In this document: positions 1 through 6,203 of the stretch, piece after piece
Numbering within the stretch: the first letter of the stretch is position 1
Layout of the letters: the number at the start of each line of letters is the position of its first letter
Origin: Pseudomonadales bacterium
Lineage (GTDB): Bacteria > Pseudomonadota > Gammaproteobacteria > Steroidobacterales > Steroidobacteraceae
Direction: 5' to 3'
Assembly (NCBI GenBank): GCA_020442965.1
Contig: JAGRJB010000142.1
Location: 1-9,715 of the forward strand
Length of the DNA stretch: 9,715 bases
Notes under the pieces: generated by a model
Told to the model about the DNA's origin: nothing
The model's input: the letters and a program-made list of their open reading frames with translations, nothing else
The model's database searches: none
Position numbers and translations under genes: made by a program

Positions 1-116
1 GGCACACCCCATTCCTGGTCGTGGTAGGCCATGTACAAGGGATCCGTGCCGCACCACGCGCAGCGCCGGCGCCCGTCGGAATGCAGTACTGTGAGTCGGC
101 GAATTGCGCCAGCCAT
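1..116 (-). CDS. tag: DNA-3-methyladenine glycosylase I, N-terminal fragment (runs off left edge)
   Basis: This base-excision repair enzyme removes 3-methyladenine from alkylated DNA in the cytoplasm. Reading the minus strand from 116 gives 38 codons with the block RCAWCGTDPLYMAYHDQEWG near residues 18-37. It matches the N terminus of the Tag family (E. coli: RCGWVSQDPLYIAYHDNEWG). Cys19 and His32 align with E. coli Cys4 and His17, two of the four zinc ligands; their spacing is identical. The other ligands lie beyond the window. Two ATGs are adjacent (119 and 116). A GGAG at 127-124 sits 7 nt from the second and 4 nt from the first, so 116 is preferred. About 15 residues precede the family's usual start, so a short N-terminal extension is present. 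It is transcribed divergently from the RDD gene at 268. Family assignment is firm despite the short stretch. Confidence 0.85.
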   Translation of the reverse strand, partial: MAGAIRRLTVLHSDGRRRCAWCGTDPLYMAYHDQEWGV

Positions 117-162
117 CATCAAGCTCCAACTATCGCGCCCGCAATTATCACGGACGTTTGGA

Positions 163-185
163 TGTTTACGGCTAGTTGTTTACGG
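163..185. repeat. 9-bp direct repeat TGTTTACGG x2, 14-bp period
   Basis: TGTTTACGG occurs at 163-171 and again, identical, at 177-185, with a 5-bp spacer. Read towards tag it is CCGTAAACA twice, and the nearer copy would overlap the -35 zone of a promoter whose -10 is GATAAT at 149-144. A tandem regulator site is possible. I do not recognise the motif as belonging to a named regulator, and a 14-bp period is not one helical turn, so chance remains possible. Confidence 0.35.
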
Positions 186-255
186 GACCGCGAAAACTGG
201 CTAACGTGGCTCCACAGCGGGCGGCCGAGGGGTCGCGACGCCTACATAACGATCC

Positions 256-262
256 AAGGGAG
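256..262 (+). promoter_or_regulatory. Ribosome binding site of the first RDD gene
   Basis: AAGGGAG ends 5 nt before the ATG at 268. This is the strongest Shine-Dalgarno sequence in the plus-strand cluster. It fixes the start and supports this gene as the head of the operon, because later genes have weaker sites or overlap their neighbours. Confidence 0.7.
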
Positions 263-267
263 TTTCC

Positions 268-816
268 ATGAACGATCCGAATCCGATCTCCGGCACCAGT
301 AACCCGTACGCGCCACCGTCGGCCGCCGTCGGCGACATAACGAGCCCTGGTCTCCTCGAGAAGGCCAGTCGACTCACGCGCCTGGGTGCCGCACTCATCG
401 ATGGCATCGCGGGTCTGGTTCTCGTGTATGGACCACTGATCGCACTAGGCGGGCTCGGCAATGCGATGGCGTCCGCTCAGAGCGGTAGTGCCAACCCGTT
501 CGCGATTTTTCAGGGCGCAGCGGGCGTGGGCGCGATCATCGGCTTCGTTGTTTTCGCTGCGATCAATTTCGTGCTGGTCCAGCGCAATAGTCAGACGATC
601 GGCAAGAAGCTGCTCAATATCAAGGTGGTTAGGACGGACGGCTCCCACGCCACTCTGGGCCGCATCTTTGCCATGCGCAATCTGCCGTTCTGGATCGCGA
701 GTGTAATTCCGTTCGTCAATCTGATCGTCGGGCTGGTCGACCCACTGATGATCTTTGGCAGCGAGCAGAAGTGCCTGCATGATCGGGTGGCGGACACGAT
801 TGTTGTCAAGGCCTGA
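268..816 (+). CDS. RDD family membrane protein (first of two)
   Basis: A 182-residue inner-membrane protein of the RDD family, whose members are multi-pass proteins of mostly unknown role; some have been linked to ion transport. The first ~30 residues are a soluble Pro/Ser/Asn-rich leader with no signal peptide. Helix 1 (about 41-62) begins with the family's Arg38 and carries Asp45. Helix 2 spans about 84-104 and is followed by the typical TIGKKLLNIKVVRTDG loop (110-125). A last hydrophobic stretch (139-163) contains Asp158, and the domain ends in CLHDRVADTIVV (169-180), a hallmark of the family. The length fits a single RDD domain. It heads the operon; 50 nt separate it from a second, dissimilar RDD gene. 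The family call is secure; substrate and function are unknown. Confidence 0.9.
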   Translation: MNDPNPISGTSNPYAPPSAAVGDITSPGLLEKASRLTRLGAALIDGIAGLVLVYGPLIALGGLGNAMASAQSGSANPFAIFQGAAGVGAIIGFVVFAAINFVLVQRNSQTIGKKLLNIKVVRTDGSHATLGRIFAMRNLPFWIASVIPFVNLIVGLVDPLMIFGSEQKCLHDRVADTIVVKA

Positions 817-866
817 GATTTCTGTCGGCTGTCACTGAGTCGCCCGATCTAGACACTGTCATTCGG

Positions 867-1538
867 GTGGAAACACCTGAAGGCGTGATGCTGGAGCTGC
901 GTCCGGCCGGGTTGCCGGTGCGATTCTACGCGTTCGCGCTGGATGCCATGATTCGCTGGGCGGTTCTCTATGCATTGGCCATGGTGCTCATGGTGCTGGG
1001 CGGACTCGGCATGGCGGTGCTGTTGATCGCTTTCTTTGCGCTCGAATGGTTCTATCCTGTGCTCTTCGAGCTGATGCCGGATGGCGCGACGCCAGGCAAG
1101 AAGCTATTTGGTCTCACGGTTTTGATGGATAGCGGCCTGCCCGTGACGCCGGGTGCTTCGATGACGCGCAACTTGCTACGGGCGGCCGACTTTCTGCCAT
1201 TCGGCTACGCAGCTGGCATCGTTAGCATGCTATTGCGGCGTGATTTCAAACGTCTCGGTGATCTGGCCGCTGCGACGTGTGTCGTATATCGACCGGTTGC
1301 GCCGCCGCCGGTCGAACTTGCGGGGGTGGAGCCCAGGCCGCCAGCCATTGTGTTGCCACCGCGTACGCAGGCGGCGATCATTGCATTTGCAGCGCGCTTG
1401 CCGCGCTTGACCGCTGAGCGCGCGAATGAACTGGCGAGTCTTGCTCTGCAAGCCACAGAGCGAAGTTCGAGCGATACGCCGCTGACGAGTGCGGCGCAAT
1501 TGGCGGCCGTTGCGCAGTGGCTGGTGGGTCGACGATGA
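867..1538 (+). CDS. RDD family membrane protein with cytosolic C-terminal tail (second)
   Basis: A 223-residue RDD protein from a GTG start. It opens with METPEGVMLELRPAG, a lead-in I associate with RDD proteins of MoxR clusters. Arg19 and Asp26 begin the first helix (about 20-45), and a second hydrophobic stretch runs 46-68. The loop GATPGKKLFGLTVL (73-86) precedes Asp108 and the closing RRDFKRLGDLAAATCVV block (124-140). Residues 141-223 form a soluble tail, Pro-rich at first and then helical (LPRLTAERANELA), which the first RDD protein lacks. No good ribosome site precedes 867. ATG at 888 has GAAGG 4 nt ahead but would delete conserved residues. In-frame codons upstream (DTVIR, 852-866) look coding, so a non-standard upstream start is possible. 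The next gene begins 10 nt after the stop. Confidence 0.88.
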   Translation: METPEGVMLELRPAGLPVRFYAFALDAMIRWAVLYALAMVLMVLGGLGMAVLLIAFFALEWFYPVLFELMPDGATPGKKLFGLTVLMDSGLPVTPGASMTRNLLRAADFLPFGYAAGIVSMLLRRDFKRLGDLAAATCVVYRPVAPPPVELAGVEPRPPAIVLPPRTQAAIIAFAARLPRLTAERANELASLALQATERSSSDTPLTSAAQLAAVAQWLVGRR

Positions 1539-1548
1539 GCGCATTGCC

Positions 1549-2535
1549 ATGACACCGCTTGCATTCGAGGAGCGCTATTGCAGCGAGTGGCGTGAGCTGG
1601 CCGACATGCTGCAGCGGGCGCGCGGCGAGAAGAAAGTTGCGAACGCTGGGCAGGCCGAATTTTCAGCCCAGCGACTCACGCAGTTGTACCGGCGCGCCTG
1701 TGAGCAGCTCGCGCTGGCGCGCTCACGATCGTTTCCAGCTCACCTGGTTGATCGGTTGGAGAGTCTTACGCACGACGCGCACCAGCTCATCTATCGTCAG
1801 CGTGATTTTGGGTTAAGCGCACTTGCGCATCTGCTGCTGACGCGATTTCCACAGGCGGTACGCGAGCACGCCAACTATGTCTGGGTCGCAGCCTTGGTCT
1901 TTATCCTGCCGACCCTCATTCTCGGTTGGTTGGTCTATCGTCAGCCGGAGCTGATACTGGCGGTTGTCAGTGCCGATACCGCCGCACAGTTCGAAACAAT
2001 GTACTCGCCCACCGCCGAAGCGTTGGGTCGCCTGCGCGGCGCGGAAACCGACGTGGCGATGTTCGGGTTTTACATCCGCAACAACATGACGGTCGCATTG
2101 CAATGCTTCGCGAGTGGTTTGGCCGCTGGGGTCGGTAGTCTCTTGTATCTCGCTTTCAATGGTGGCTATGGCGGTGCGATCGGCGGATACCTGACCAATC
2201 GTGGTATGGGCGGTGCTTTCTATCCGTTCATTGCCACCCATTCGGCGTTCGAGTTGACGGCGATTGTATTGTCCGGCGCCGCCGGGCTCAGGATTGGCCA
2301 CGCTTGGTTGATGCCCCGACGACGCTCGCGCCGGCAGTCGCTGGTGGACGCCACGCGCGACGTGCTGCCGGTCGTGTACGGTGTGCTGGCGCTGTTATTG
2401 ATAGCGGCGGCGATCGAAGCCTTTTGGTCATCTGCGTCGGCACTGCCTGCCAGCATCAAGTATGCGGCAGCGGCTCTTTGTTGGACCGCGGTGCTGGCCT
2501 GGCTCACTCTGCAGGGTCGGGACCGTGCAAGTTGA
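1549..2535 (+). CDS. SpoIIM/DUF95 family integral membrane protein
   Basis: A 328-residue multi-pass membrane protein of the stage II sporulation protein M family. In Bacillus SpoIIM belongs to a peptidoglycan-remodelling complex; in non-sporulating bacteria the family has no proven role and is often found beside MoxR, DUF58 and RDD genes. Residues 1-105 are a soluble, charged, probably helical domain starting with the typical LAFEERYCSEWREL. Membrane segments lie at about 111-130, 181-203, 224-250, 272-292 and 303-321. Family signatures are FGFYIRNN (172-179) and HSAFELTAI (231-239), and the region between them is Gly-rich (GGYGGAIGGY). An in-frame GTG at 1489 would add 20 residues overlapping the preceding RDD gene; homology begins at the ATG at 1549, so I use that. 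No clear ribosome site is visible, so translation may be coupled to the upstream gene. Confidence 0.88.
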   Translation: MTPLAFEERYCSEWRELADMLQRARGEKKVANAGQAEFSAQRLTQLYRRACEQLALARSRSFPAHLVDRLESLTHDAHQLIYRQRDFGLSALAHLLLTRFPQAVREHANYVWVAALVFILPTLILGWLVYRQPELILAVVSADTAAQFETMYSPTAEALGRLRGAETDVAMFGFYIRNNMTVALQCFASGLAAGVGSLLYLAFNGGYGGAIGGYLTNRGMGGAFYPFIATHSAFELTAIVLSGAAGLRIGHAWLMPRRRSRRQSLVDATRDVLPVVYGVLALLLIAAAIEAFWSSASALPASIKYAAAALCWTAVLAWLTLQGRDRAS

Positions 2536-3259
2536 TGCATTCGCCATCCGCCTGCGAACGCGCACGCCCTGGGAGGCGACGGACCTCGGTATCAGGCTAT
2601 GCCAACGGGAGATTCGTTCCGTTTACCGATGCTACTGGGCGGTCGCATTGCCACCGTTTGCGCTGTGCCTGGCAACATTTGAAATTGCGAACTGGTTGCC
2701 TGCGGTTCTGATCTGGTGGCTCAAGCCCTGGCTGGACAGGGTGATCCTGTTCGTGCTGTCGCGCGCCGGTTTCGGCCAGTCGACCACGGTTGCAAGCGTG
2801 TGGCGCTCAAGCGACGTGGTCCTGTGGCGCCAGTTGTTACATTCACTGACGCTTCGGCGGCTATCCATCCGCCGCTCTTTCACTCAGCCGGTCTACCAAC
2901 TGGAAGGTTTGCGTGGCGCCGCGCGCCGGGCGCGGTTGCGGATCTTGCGCCAGCGCGGCGGCGGGATTGCGGCCCTACTGACCGGCGGCTTCTCGACGAT
3001 TGAGACCTTGTTGACTATCGGTTTGCTTTCGCTGCTGATCTGGTTCGCGCCGCCCGGCGATTCGCCAAGCCTCGCCAGCTATTTCGTTGGCGAGCGCGCG
3101 CAGTTCTTTGCGCTTGCCTACGCCGTGTGCTACGCGTTGGTGGTGCTTGCTCTCGAGCCGTTTTACGTCGGGGCGGGCTTCGGCCTCTACCTGAACCGGC
3201 GAGTCGAACTTGAGGCGTGGGATATCGAGCAGGAGTTCCGTCGTGCGTTCGCTCATTAA
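2525..3259 (+). CDS. Uncharacterised membrane protein of the MoxR-DUF4129 cluster
   Basis: A 244-residue membrane protein that I cannot assign to a named family. The N terminus (IRLRTRTPWEATDLGIRL, 8-24) is soluble and Arg-rich; hydrophobic segments lie at about 37-54, 57-68, 160-175 and 196-216. The middle (100-145) is strongly basic. It ends with EPFYVGAGFGLYLNRRVELE and a WDIEQEFRR tail, a pattern I recall from proteins encoded next to DUF4129 genes in Xanthomonas relatives. Start choice: GTG at 2525, preceded by AGGGTCGGGA, gives the expected N terminus. An upstream ATG at 2462 would add 21 residues overlapping the SpoIIM-like gene in another frame. The gene overlaps its upstream neighbour by 11 nt and its downstream neighbour by 17 nt, so the three are probably translationally coupled. 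Possible role: scaffold for the neighbouring membrane proteins (inference). Confidence 0.8.
   Translation: MQVDAFAIRLRTRTPWEATDLGIRLCQREIRSVYRCYWAVALPPFALCLATFEIANWLPAVLIWWLKPWLDRVILFVLSRAGFGQSTTVASVWRSSDVVLWRQLLHSLTLRRLSIRRSFTQPVYQLEGLRGAARRARLRILRQRGGGIAALLTGGFSTIETLLTIGLLSLLIWFAPPGDSPSLASYFVGERAQFFALAYAVCYALVVLALEPFYVGAGFGLYLNRRVELEAWDIEQEFRRAFAH
3231..3235 (+). promoter_or_regulatory. Ribosome binding site deciding the DUF4129 start
   Basis: AGGAG lies inside the end of the preceding gene, 7 nt before the GTG at 3243. It selects that GTG over the in-frame TTG at 3210 and leaves a start followed directly by a signal-like hydrophobic helix. Confidence 0.65.
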
Positions 3260-4022
3260 GAGCCTGCTGCTTGCTTTGTTGGTAGTACTGGTCACTGACG
3301 TACGCGATAGCAGGGCGCAGAACCATGCCGAACCGCAAGCGGCGATCTCGGATGCGGAGATCGACAGTGCATTGGAAATAGTCAGCCATGATCCCAATCT
3401 GGCCGAAGAGCGAACCGTACGGACGCTGAGCTTCGGCAAAGACGCCGACAAACCCGAAAAGAAGAGCGGCGTCCTCAAGTGGATCGGCGAGCTGTTCGCG
3501 TGGCTCGCTGGCACCGTGCGCTGGTTGTTCTGGATCGTGATCGGCCTGCTACTACTGGCGCTCGTCGGATTTGTCGTGCGGCTGTTGCGGGCGACGAGCC
3601 GCTGGCAACGCGACGTGAAGTCCTGGGCACCGACGCATGTCCAGAGTCTCGACATCCGTCCCGAGAGCCTGCCCAACGATATCGGCGCTGCGGCGTTGTC
3701 GCTGTGGGAGGCGGGCGAGCAACGCGCTTGCTTGTCGTTGCTCTACCGCGGTTTGCTGTCGCGCCTGGTGCACGCGCACGAAATGCCGATACGCGACTCG
3801 AGCACCGAGGGCGATTGTCTCAGGCTCGCGGCGGCGCAGCTATCACCTGAACGTACCGCGTTCGTTGTGCGATTGGTGCGGGTCTGGCAACGTTTCGTCT
3901 ACGGTGCACAGGTGCCGGACGGTGACCACGTTCGCGCGCTATGCCGCGAATTTTCGACGACACTGGATCAGGCGAATGCGACCGCGCAGCCCCATGCTTC
4001 GCTGGCGGCGGGACTGGCATGA
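3243..4022 (+). CDS. DUF4129 domain-containing membrane protein
   Basis: A 259-residue protein from a GTG start. Residues 1-25 look like a Sec signal peptide (basic start, LLLALLVVLV core, SRAQ cleavage-like end). A periplasmic segment (26-90) contains a charged linker, KDADKPEKK. One transmembrane helix spans about 92-113. The rest is cytosolic, with the DUF4129 domain at about 148-235: ALSLWEAGEQRACLSLLYRG (151-170) carries its characteristic core, followed by Thr188-Glu189 and the RLVRVWQRFVYG helix. DUF4129 also forms the C-terminal tail of some membrane transglutaminase-like proteins and is a recurrent neighbour of MoxR genes; its biochemical role is unknown. With this topology the domain would face the cytosol, where MoxR acts. 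The stop overlaps the next start (ATGA, 4019-4022). Confidence 0.87.
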   Translation: MRSLIKSLLLALLVVLVTDVRDSRAQNHAEPQAAISDAEIDSALEIVSHDPNLAEERTVRTLSFGKDADKPEKKSGVLKWIGELFAWLAGTVRWLFWIVIGLLLLALVGFVVRLLRATSRWQRDVKSWAPTHVQSLDIRPESLPNDIGAAALSLWEAGEQRACLSLLYRGLLSRLVHAHEMPIRDSSTEGDCLRLAAAQLSPERTAFVVRLVRVWQRFVYGAQVPDGDHVRALCREFSTTLDQANATAQPHASLAAGLA

Positions 4023-5203
4023 AGCGCGGCCGCATGATCGGACTGATCGTGTTGCTCGGTGTCGTGCTGCTCGGCAGCTATCTTGCGTCGATTTCCTCCT
4101 GGAAGGAGCGCAAGCTGCCGACGCCGCTCGGCGGTGACGCGGCTATCAATCCGTTCTATGCAGCGCAGAAGCTGGTAGGCGAGCTTGGCGCCAGGACTGA
4201 ATGGCGACGGTCGTTAGGCCAACTTACCGCTGCCGATCACGCGCTCGTGCTGACAGCCTGGCACTGGGCGATCAGTGAACCGCGGCGCAAGGCGATTGAA
4301 CGCTGGGTCGAGAACGGTGGTCGTCTGGCCGTCGATAGTTCGTTGCTGGGCTTCGACGAGCTGCGCCGTTGGACCGGAATCGAATACCGCTATCCGGACG
4401 ACGCGAATGATGAATCGGAAGCGCCGCCCGATTGCCGCTCCTTCGAGCAACGTGGCAGAGCGGGCAAGCCAGACATGAGTGCGGGAAACTTGGTGGTCTG
4501 CGGGCTGGACCCATACGGACGCTTCGAGTCGAACGAACGCATCCAGTGGGGGCTCGCGGACGAGGCAGGTCTGCAGGTCGTGCGTGTGGCGGTGGGCAAG
4601 GGCAGCGTGACGATCGTCGATGGCACGCCCTTTACATGGCGCAGTCCGCAGCTGCACGACCATGCCAAACTGCTAGTGCGGGCGCTGGATTTGCGCAAAG
4701 GCGAACGCGTCGTCTTCGTATCGGCAGATCGGGAACAGAACCTGCTGCAGTTGATCTGGCGACACGGCGCACCGGCGGTGTTGCTGGGGCTGTTCGCACT
4801 CGTGCTGGCGTTGTGGCGCGGCGCCATTTCAATTGGGCCGCGGGTGGCGGAGCCGCATCCAGCGCGCCGTTCCCTCGATGAACAGATCCAAGGAACGGGC
4901 AACTTCCTGCTGCGCACGCGCGGTGCTCCGGTGCTGTTCACGGCGGTATCGGATGCGCTCGAGCGTGCGGCGGCGCGACAGGTCCGTGGCTGGGCGGGCC
5001 TCGGTGAGTCTGATCGGCAAGCGGCGCTGACGAGCCTCACGGGCATCGAGCGAAATAGAATCGCGGCTGCGCGCGATTGGCCACGCCACGCTCGCAAGCA
5101 CGAGCTCGCGAGCGCGATCGCCTGTCTCGAATCCACCCGTCGCCTGCTGGTGGCCCAACAATCTAACAAACATGACTCCTCTGGAAGGGTCCAGAGTGCT
5201 TGA
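4019..5203 (+). CDS. DUF4350 domain-containing membrane protein
   Basis: A 394-residue protein. An N-terminal helix (about 6-24) anchors it. A large, probably periplasmic domain follows (25-248): DUF4350, beginning ERKLPTPLGGDAAINPFYAA (30-49) and including ALVLTAWHWAISEPRRKAI and the strand-turn WVENGGRLAVD, which resembles a class I glutamine amidotransferase-like fold lacking an obvious catalytic cysteine. A second helix (251-267) returns the chain to the cytosol, where about 125 residues contain the conserved RRSLDEQIQGTGNFL block (283-297) and an Arg/Ala-rich helical end. I start it at the ATG in the ATGA overlap at 4019; the ATG at 3941 would add 26 residues with no hydrophobic logic. 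The two-helix layout could carry a signal between periplasm and the MoxR encoded 14 nt downstream (inference). Confidence 0.86.
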   Translation: MKRGRMIGLIVLLGVVLLGSYLASISSWKERKLPTPLGGDAAINPFYAAQKLVGELGARTEWRRSLGQLTAADHALVLTAWHWAISEPRRKAIERWVENGGRLAVDSSLLGFDELRRWTGIEYRYPDDANDESEAPPDCRSFEQRGRAGKPDMSAGNLVVCGLDPYGRFESNERIQWGLADEAGLQVVRVAVGKGSVTIVDGTPFTWRSPQLHDHAKLLVRALDLRKGERVVFVSADREQNLLQLIWRHGAPAVLLGLFALVLALWRGAISIGPRVAEPHPARRSLDEQIQGTGNFLLRTRGAPVLFTAVSDALERAAARQVRGWAGLGESDRQAALTSLTGIERNRIAAARDWPRHARKHELASAIACLESTRRLLVAQQSNKHDSSGRVQSA

Positions 5204-5208
5204 AAGGA
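5203..5208 (+). promoter_or_regulatory. Ribosome binding site of the MoxR gene
   Basis: AAAGGA ends 9 nt before the ATG at 5218 and begins on the last base of the DUF4350 stop codon. It favours 5218 over the in-frame TTG at 5200 and is one of the better sites in the cluster, in keeping with stronger translation of the ATPase. Confidence 0.65.
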
Positions 5209-5217
5209 ACGTTCGCA

Positions 5218-6192
5218 ATGGAAGCTGATAACTCACCCACTACACGGGCCGCCGATCTGCTGCAGAAGCTGCGTAACGAAATCGGTAAAGCACTGGTCGG
5301 CCAGACCGCCGTTGTGGATCAGATCATCGCCGCGCTGGTCGCATCGGGGCACGTCTTGATCGAGGGCGTCCCAGGTCTCGGAAAGACTCTGTTAGTCAGA
5401 GCGATGGCGCAGGCGTTGCAGCTGCGCTACGGTCGCGTGCAATTCACGCCGGATCTGATGCCCTCCGACATTACCGGTCATGCGGTCCTCGATGCGGAGA
5501 CGCATGAACTGCGCATCGTGCGGGGGCCGATATTCACCAATGCGCTACTCGCCGACGAAATCAATCGCGCACCCGCCAAGACGCAGAGTTCCTTGCTCGA
5601 AGTCATGCAGGAATACCAGGTGACACTCGAGGGCCAGACCATTCCGTTACCACGCCCTTTCATGGTGCTCGCGACCCAGAATCCGCTCGAAACCGAGGGA
5701 ACTTACCCATTGCCCGAGGCGCAGCTGGATCGGTTTCTGCTCAAGGTGCTGATCGATTACCCGCCGGTTGACGAAGAGGTGGCAACGGTTACTCGCGTGA
5801 CGACTAACCACACGGGCGATCAACTTCCGCTCGATGCCGTAAGACCCTGTCTCAGCGAACGAGCGGTGCTCACGCTGCAGCAGCTCGCGGCGCGACAACG
5901 CGTCGATCCCAAAGTGCTCGAGTATGCTGTCGCGATCGTGCGCGCGACTCGCGACTGGCCGGGCCTCGCGATCGGTGCTGGCTCGCGCGGTGCGATCGCG
6001 TTGGTACGCACGTCGCGGGCAATCGCCCTAATGGATGGTCGCGACTACGTGACGCCCGATGACATCAAGCGCATCGCGCTGCCCGCGCTGCGGCATCGTG
6101 TCGGTCTGTCGCCCGATGCGTTGATGGAGGGACGGCGAGAGTCCGACGTGCTCGACGCGGTTATCGAGAGCGTGCCGGCGCCACGCGTCTGA
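5218..6192 (+). CDS. MoxR-type AAA+ ATPase
   Basis: A 324-residue cytosolic AAA+ ATPase of the MoxR family, expected to form a ring and use ATP hydrolysis to remodel or mature client proteins. Motifs in order: Walker A GVPGLGKT (50-57), Walker B LLADEINRAP (110-119), sensor 1 LATQNP (151-156), the arginine-finger block LPEAQLDRF (165-173) and sensor 2 around Arg257 (GAGSRGAI, where the family usually has GASPRA). The C-terminal lid is intact (YVTPDDIKRIALPALRHRV, 277-295). The length is typical of MoxR-proper proteins (about 310-340). The methanol dehydrogenase maturation role that named the family should not be transferred, since no such genes are here. The pairing with DUF58 11 nt downstream is the standard MoxR arrangement. 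All catalytic residues look present, so an active ATPase is expected. Confidence 0.95.
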   Translation: MEADNSPTTRAADLLQKLRNEIGKALVGQTAVVDQIIAALVASGHVLIEGVPGLGKTLLVRAMAQALQLRYGRVQFTPDLMPSDITGHAVLDAETHELRIVRGPIFTNALLADEINRAPAKTQSSLLEVMQEYQVTLEGQTIPLPRPFMVLATQNPLETEGTYPLPEAQLDRFLLKVLIDYPPVDEEVATVTRVTTNHTGDQLPLDAVRPCLSERAVLTLQQLAARQRVDPKVLEYAVAIVRATRDWPGLAIGAGSRGAIALVRTSRAIALMDGRDYVTPDDIKRIALPALRHRVGLSPDALMEGRRESDVLDAVIESVPAPRV

Positions 6193-6203
6193 ACCCTTCG
6201 TCA

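Larger units (their letters stand above)
117..267. promoter_or_regulatory. Divergent intergenic region between tag and the RDD-MoxR operon
   Basis: About 150 bp with no credible gene. It must carry control signals for both directions. Towards tag, GATAAT (minus strand, 149-144) is a fair -10 box, but I see no good -35 at 16-18 nt. A 9-bp direct repeat lies just upstream of it (separate entry). Towards the operon I found no convincing sigma-70 promoter; the only candidate hexamers (TTGTTT at 176-181 and what follows) are weak. The stretch 205-240 is markedly GC-rich compared with 140-182. The boundaries are simply the gene starts. Confidence 0.4.

Noticed and set aside
21..302. Plus-strand open frame of 93 codons at the left edge
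   Set aside because: Its first third is antisense to the recognisable tag N terminus, it overlaps the start of the RDD gene out of frame, and it resembles no family.
1489..1548. GTG start for the SpoIIM-like gene 20 codons earlier
   Set aside because: Overlaps the end of the second RDD gene and adds Arg/Trp-rich residues not expected in the family; there is no ribosome site.
1549..2535. Sporulation function, from the SpoIIM name
   Set aside because: The window has Gram-negative features (type II secretion) and no other sporulation genes; the SpoIIM-like family is widespread in non-sporulating bacteria.
2975..3676. Minus-strand open frame of 233 codons
   Set aside because: Antisense to the unnamed membrane protein and the DUF4129 gene, both supported by family motifs and ribosome sites. 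No recognisable domain in this frame.
4390..5169. Minus-strand open frame of 259 codons
   Set aside because: Lies wholly antisense to the DUF4350 gene. Its Ser/Arg/Ala-rich translation is typical of a shadow frame in GC-rich DNA.
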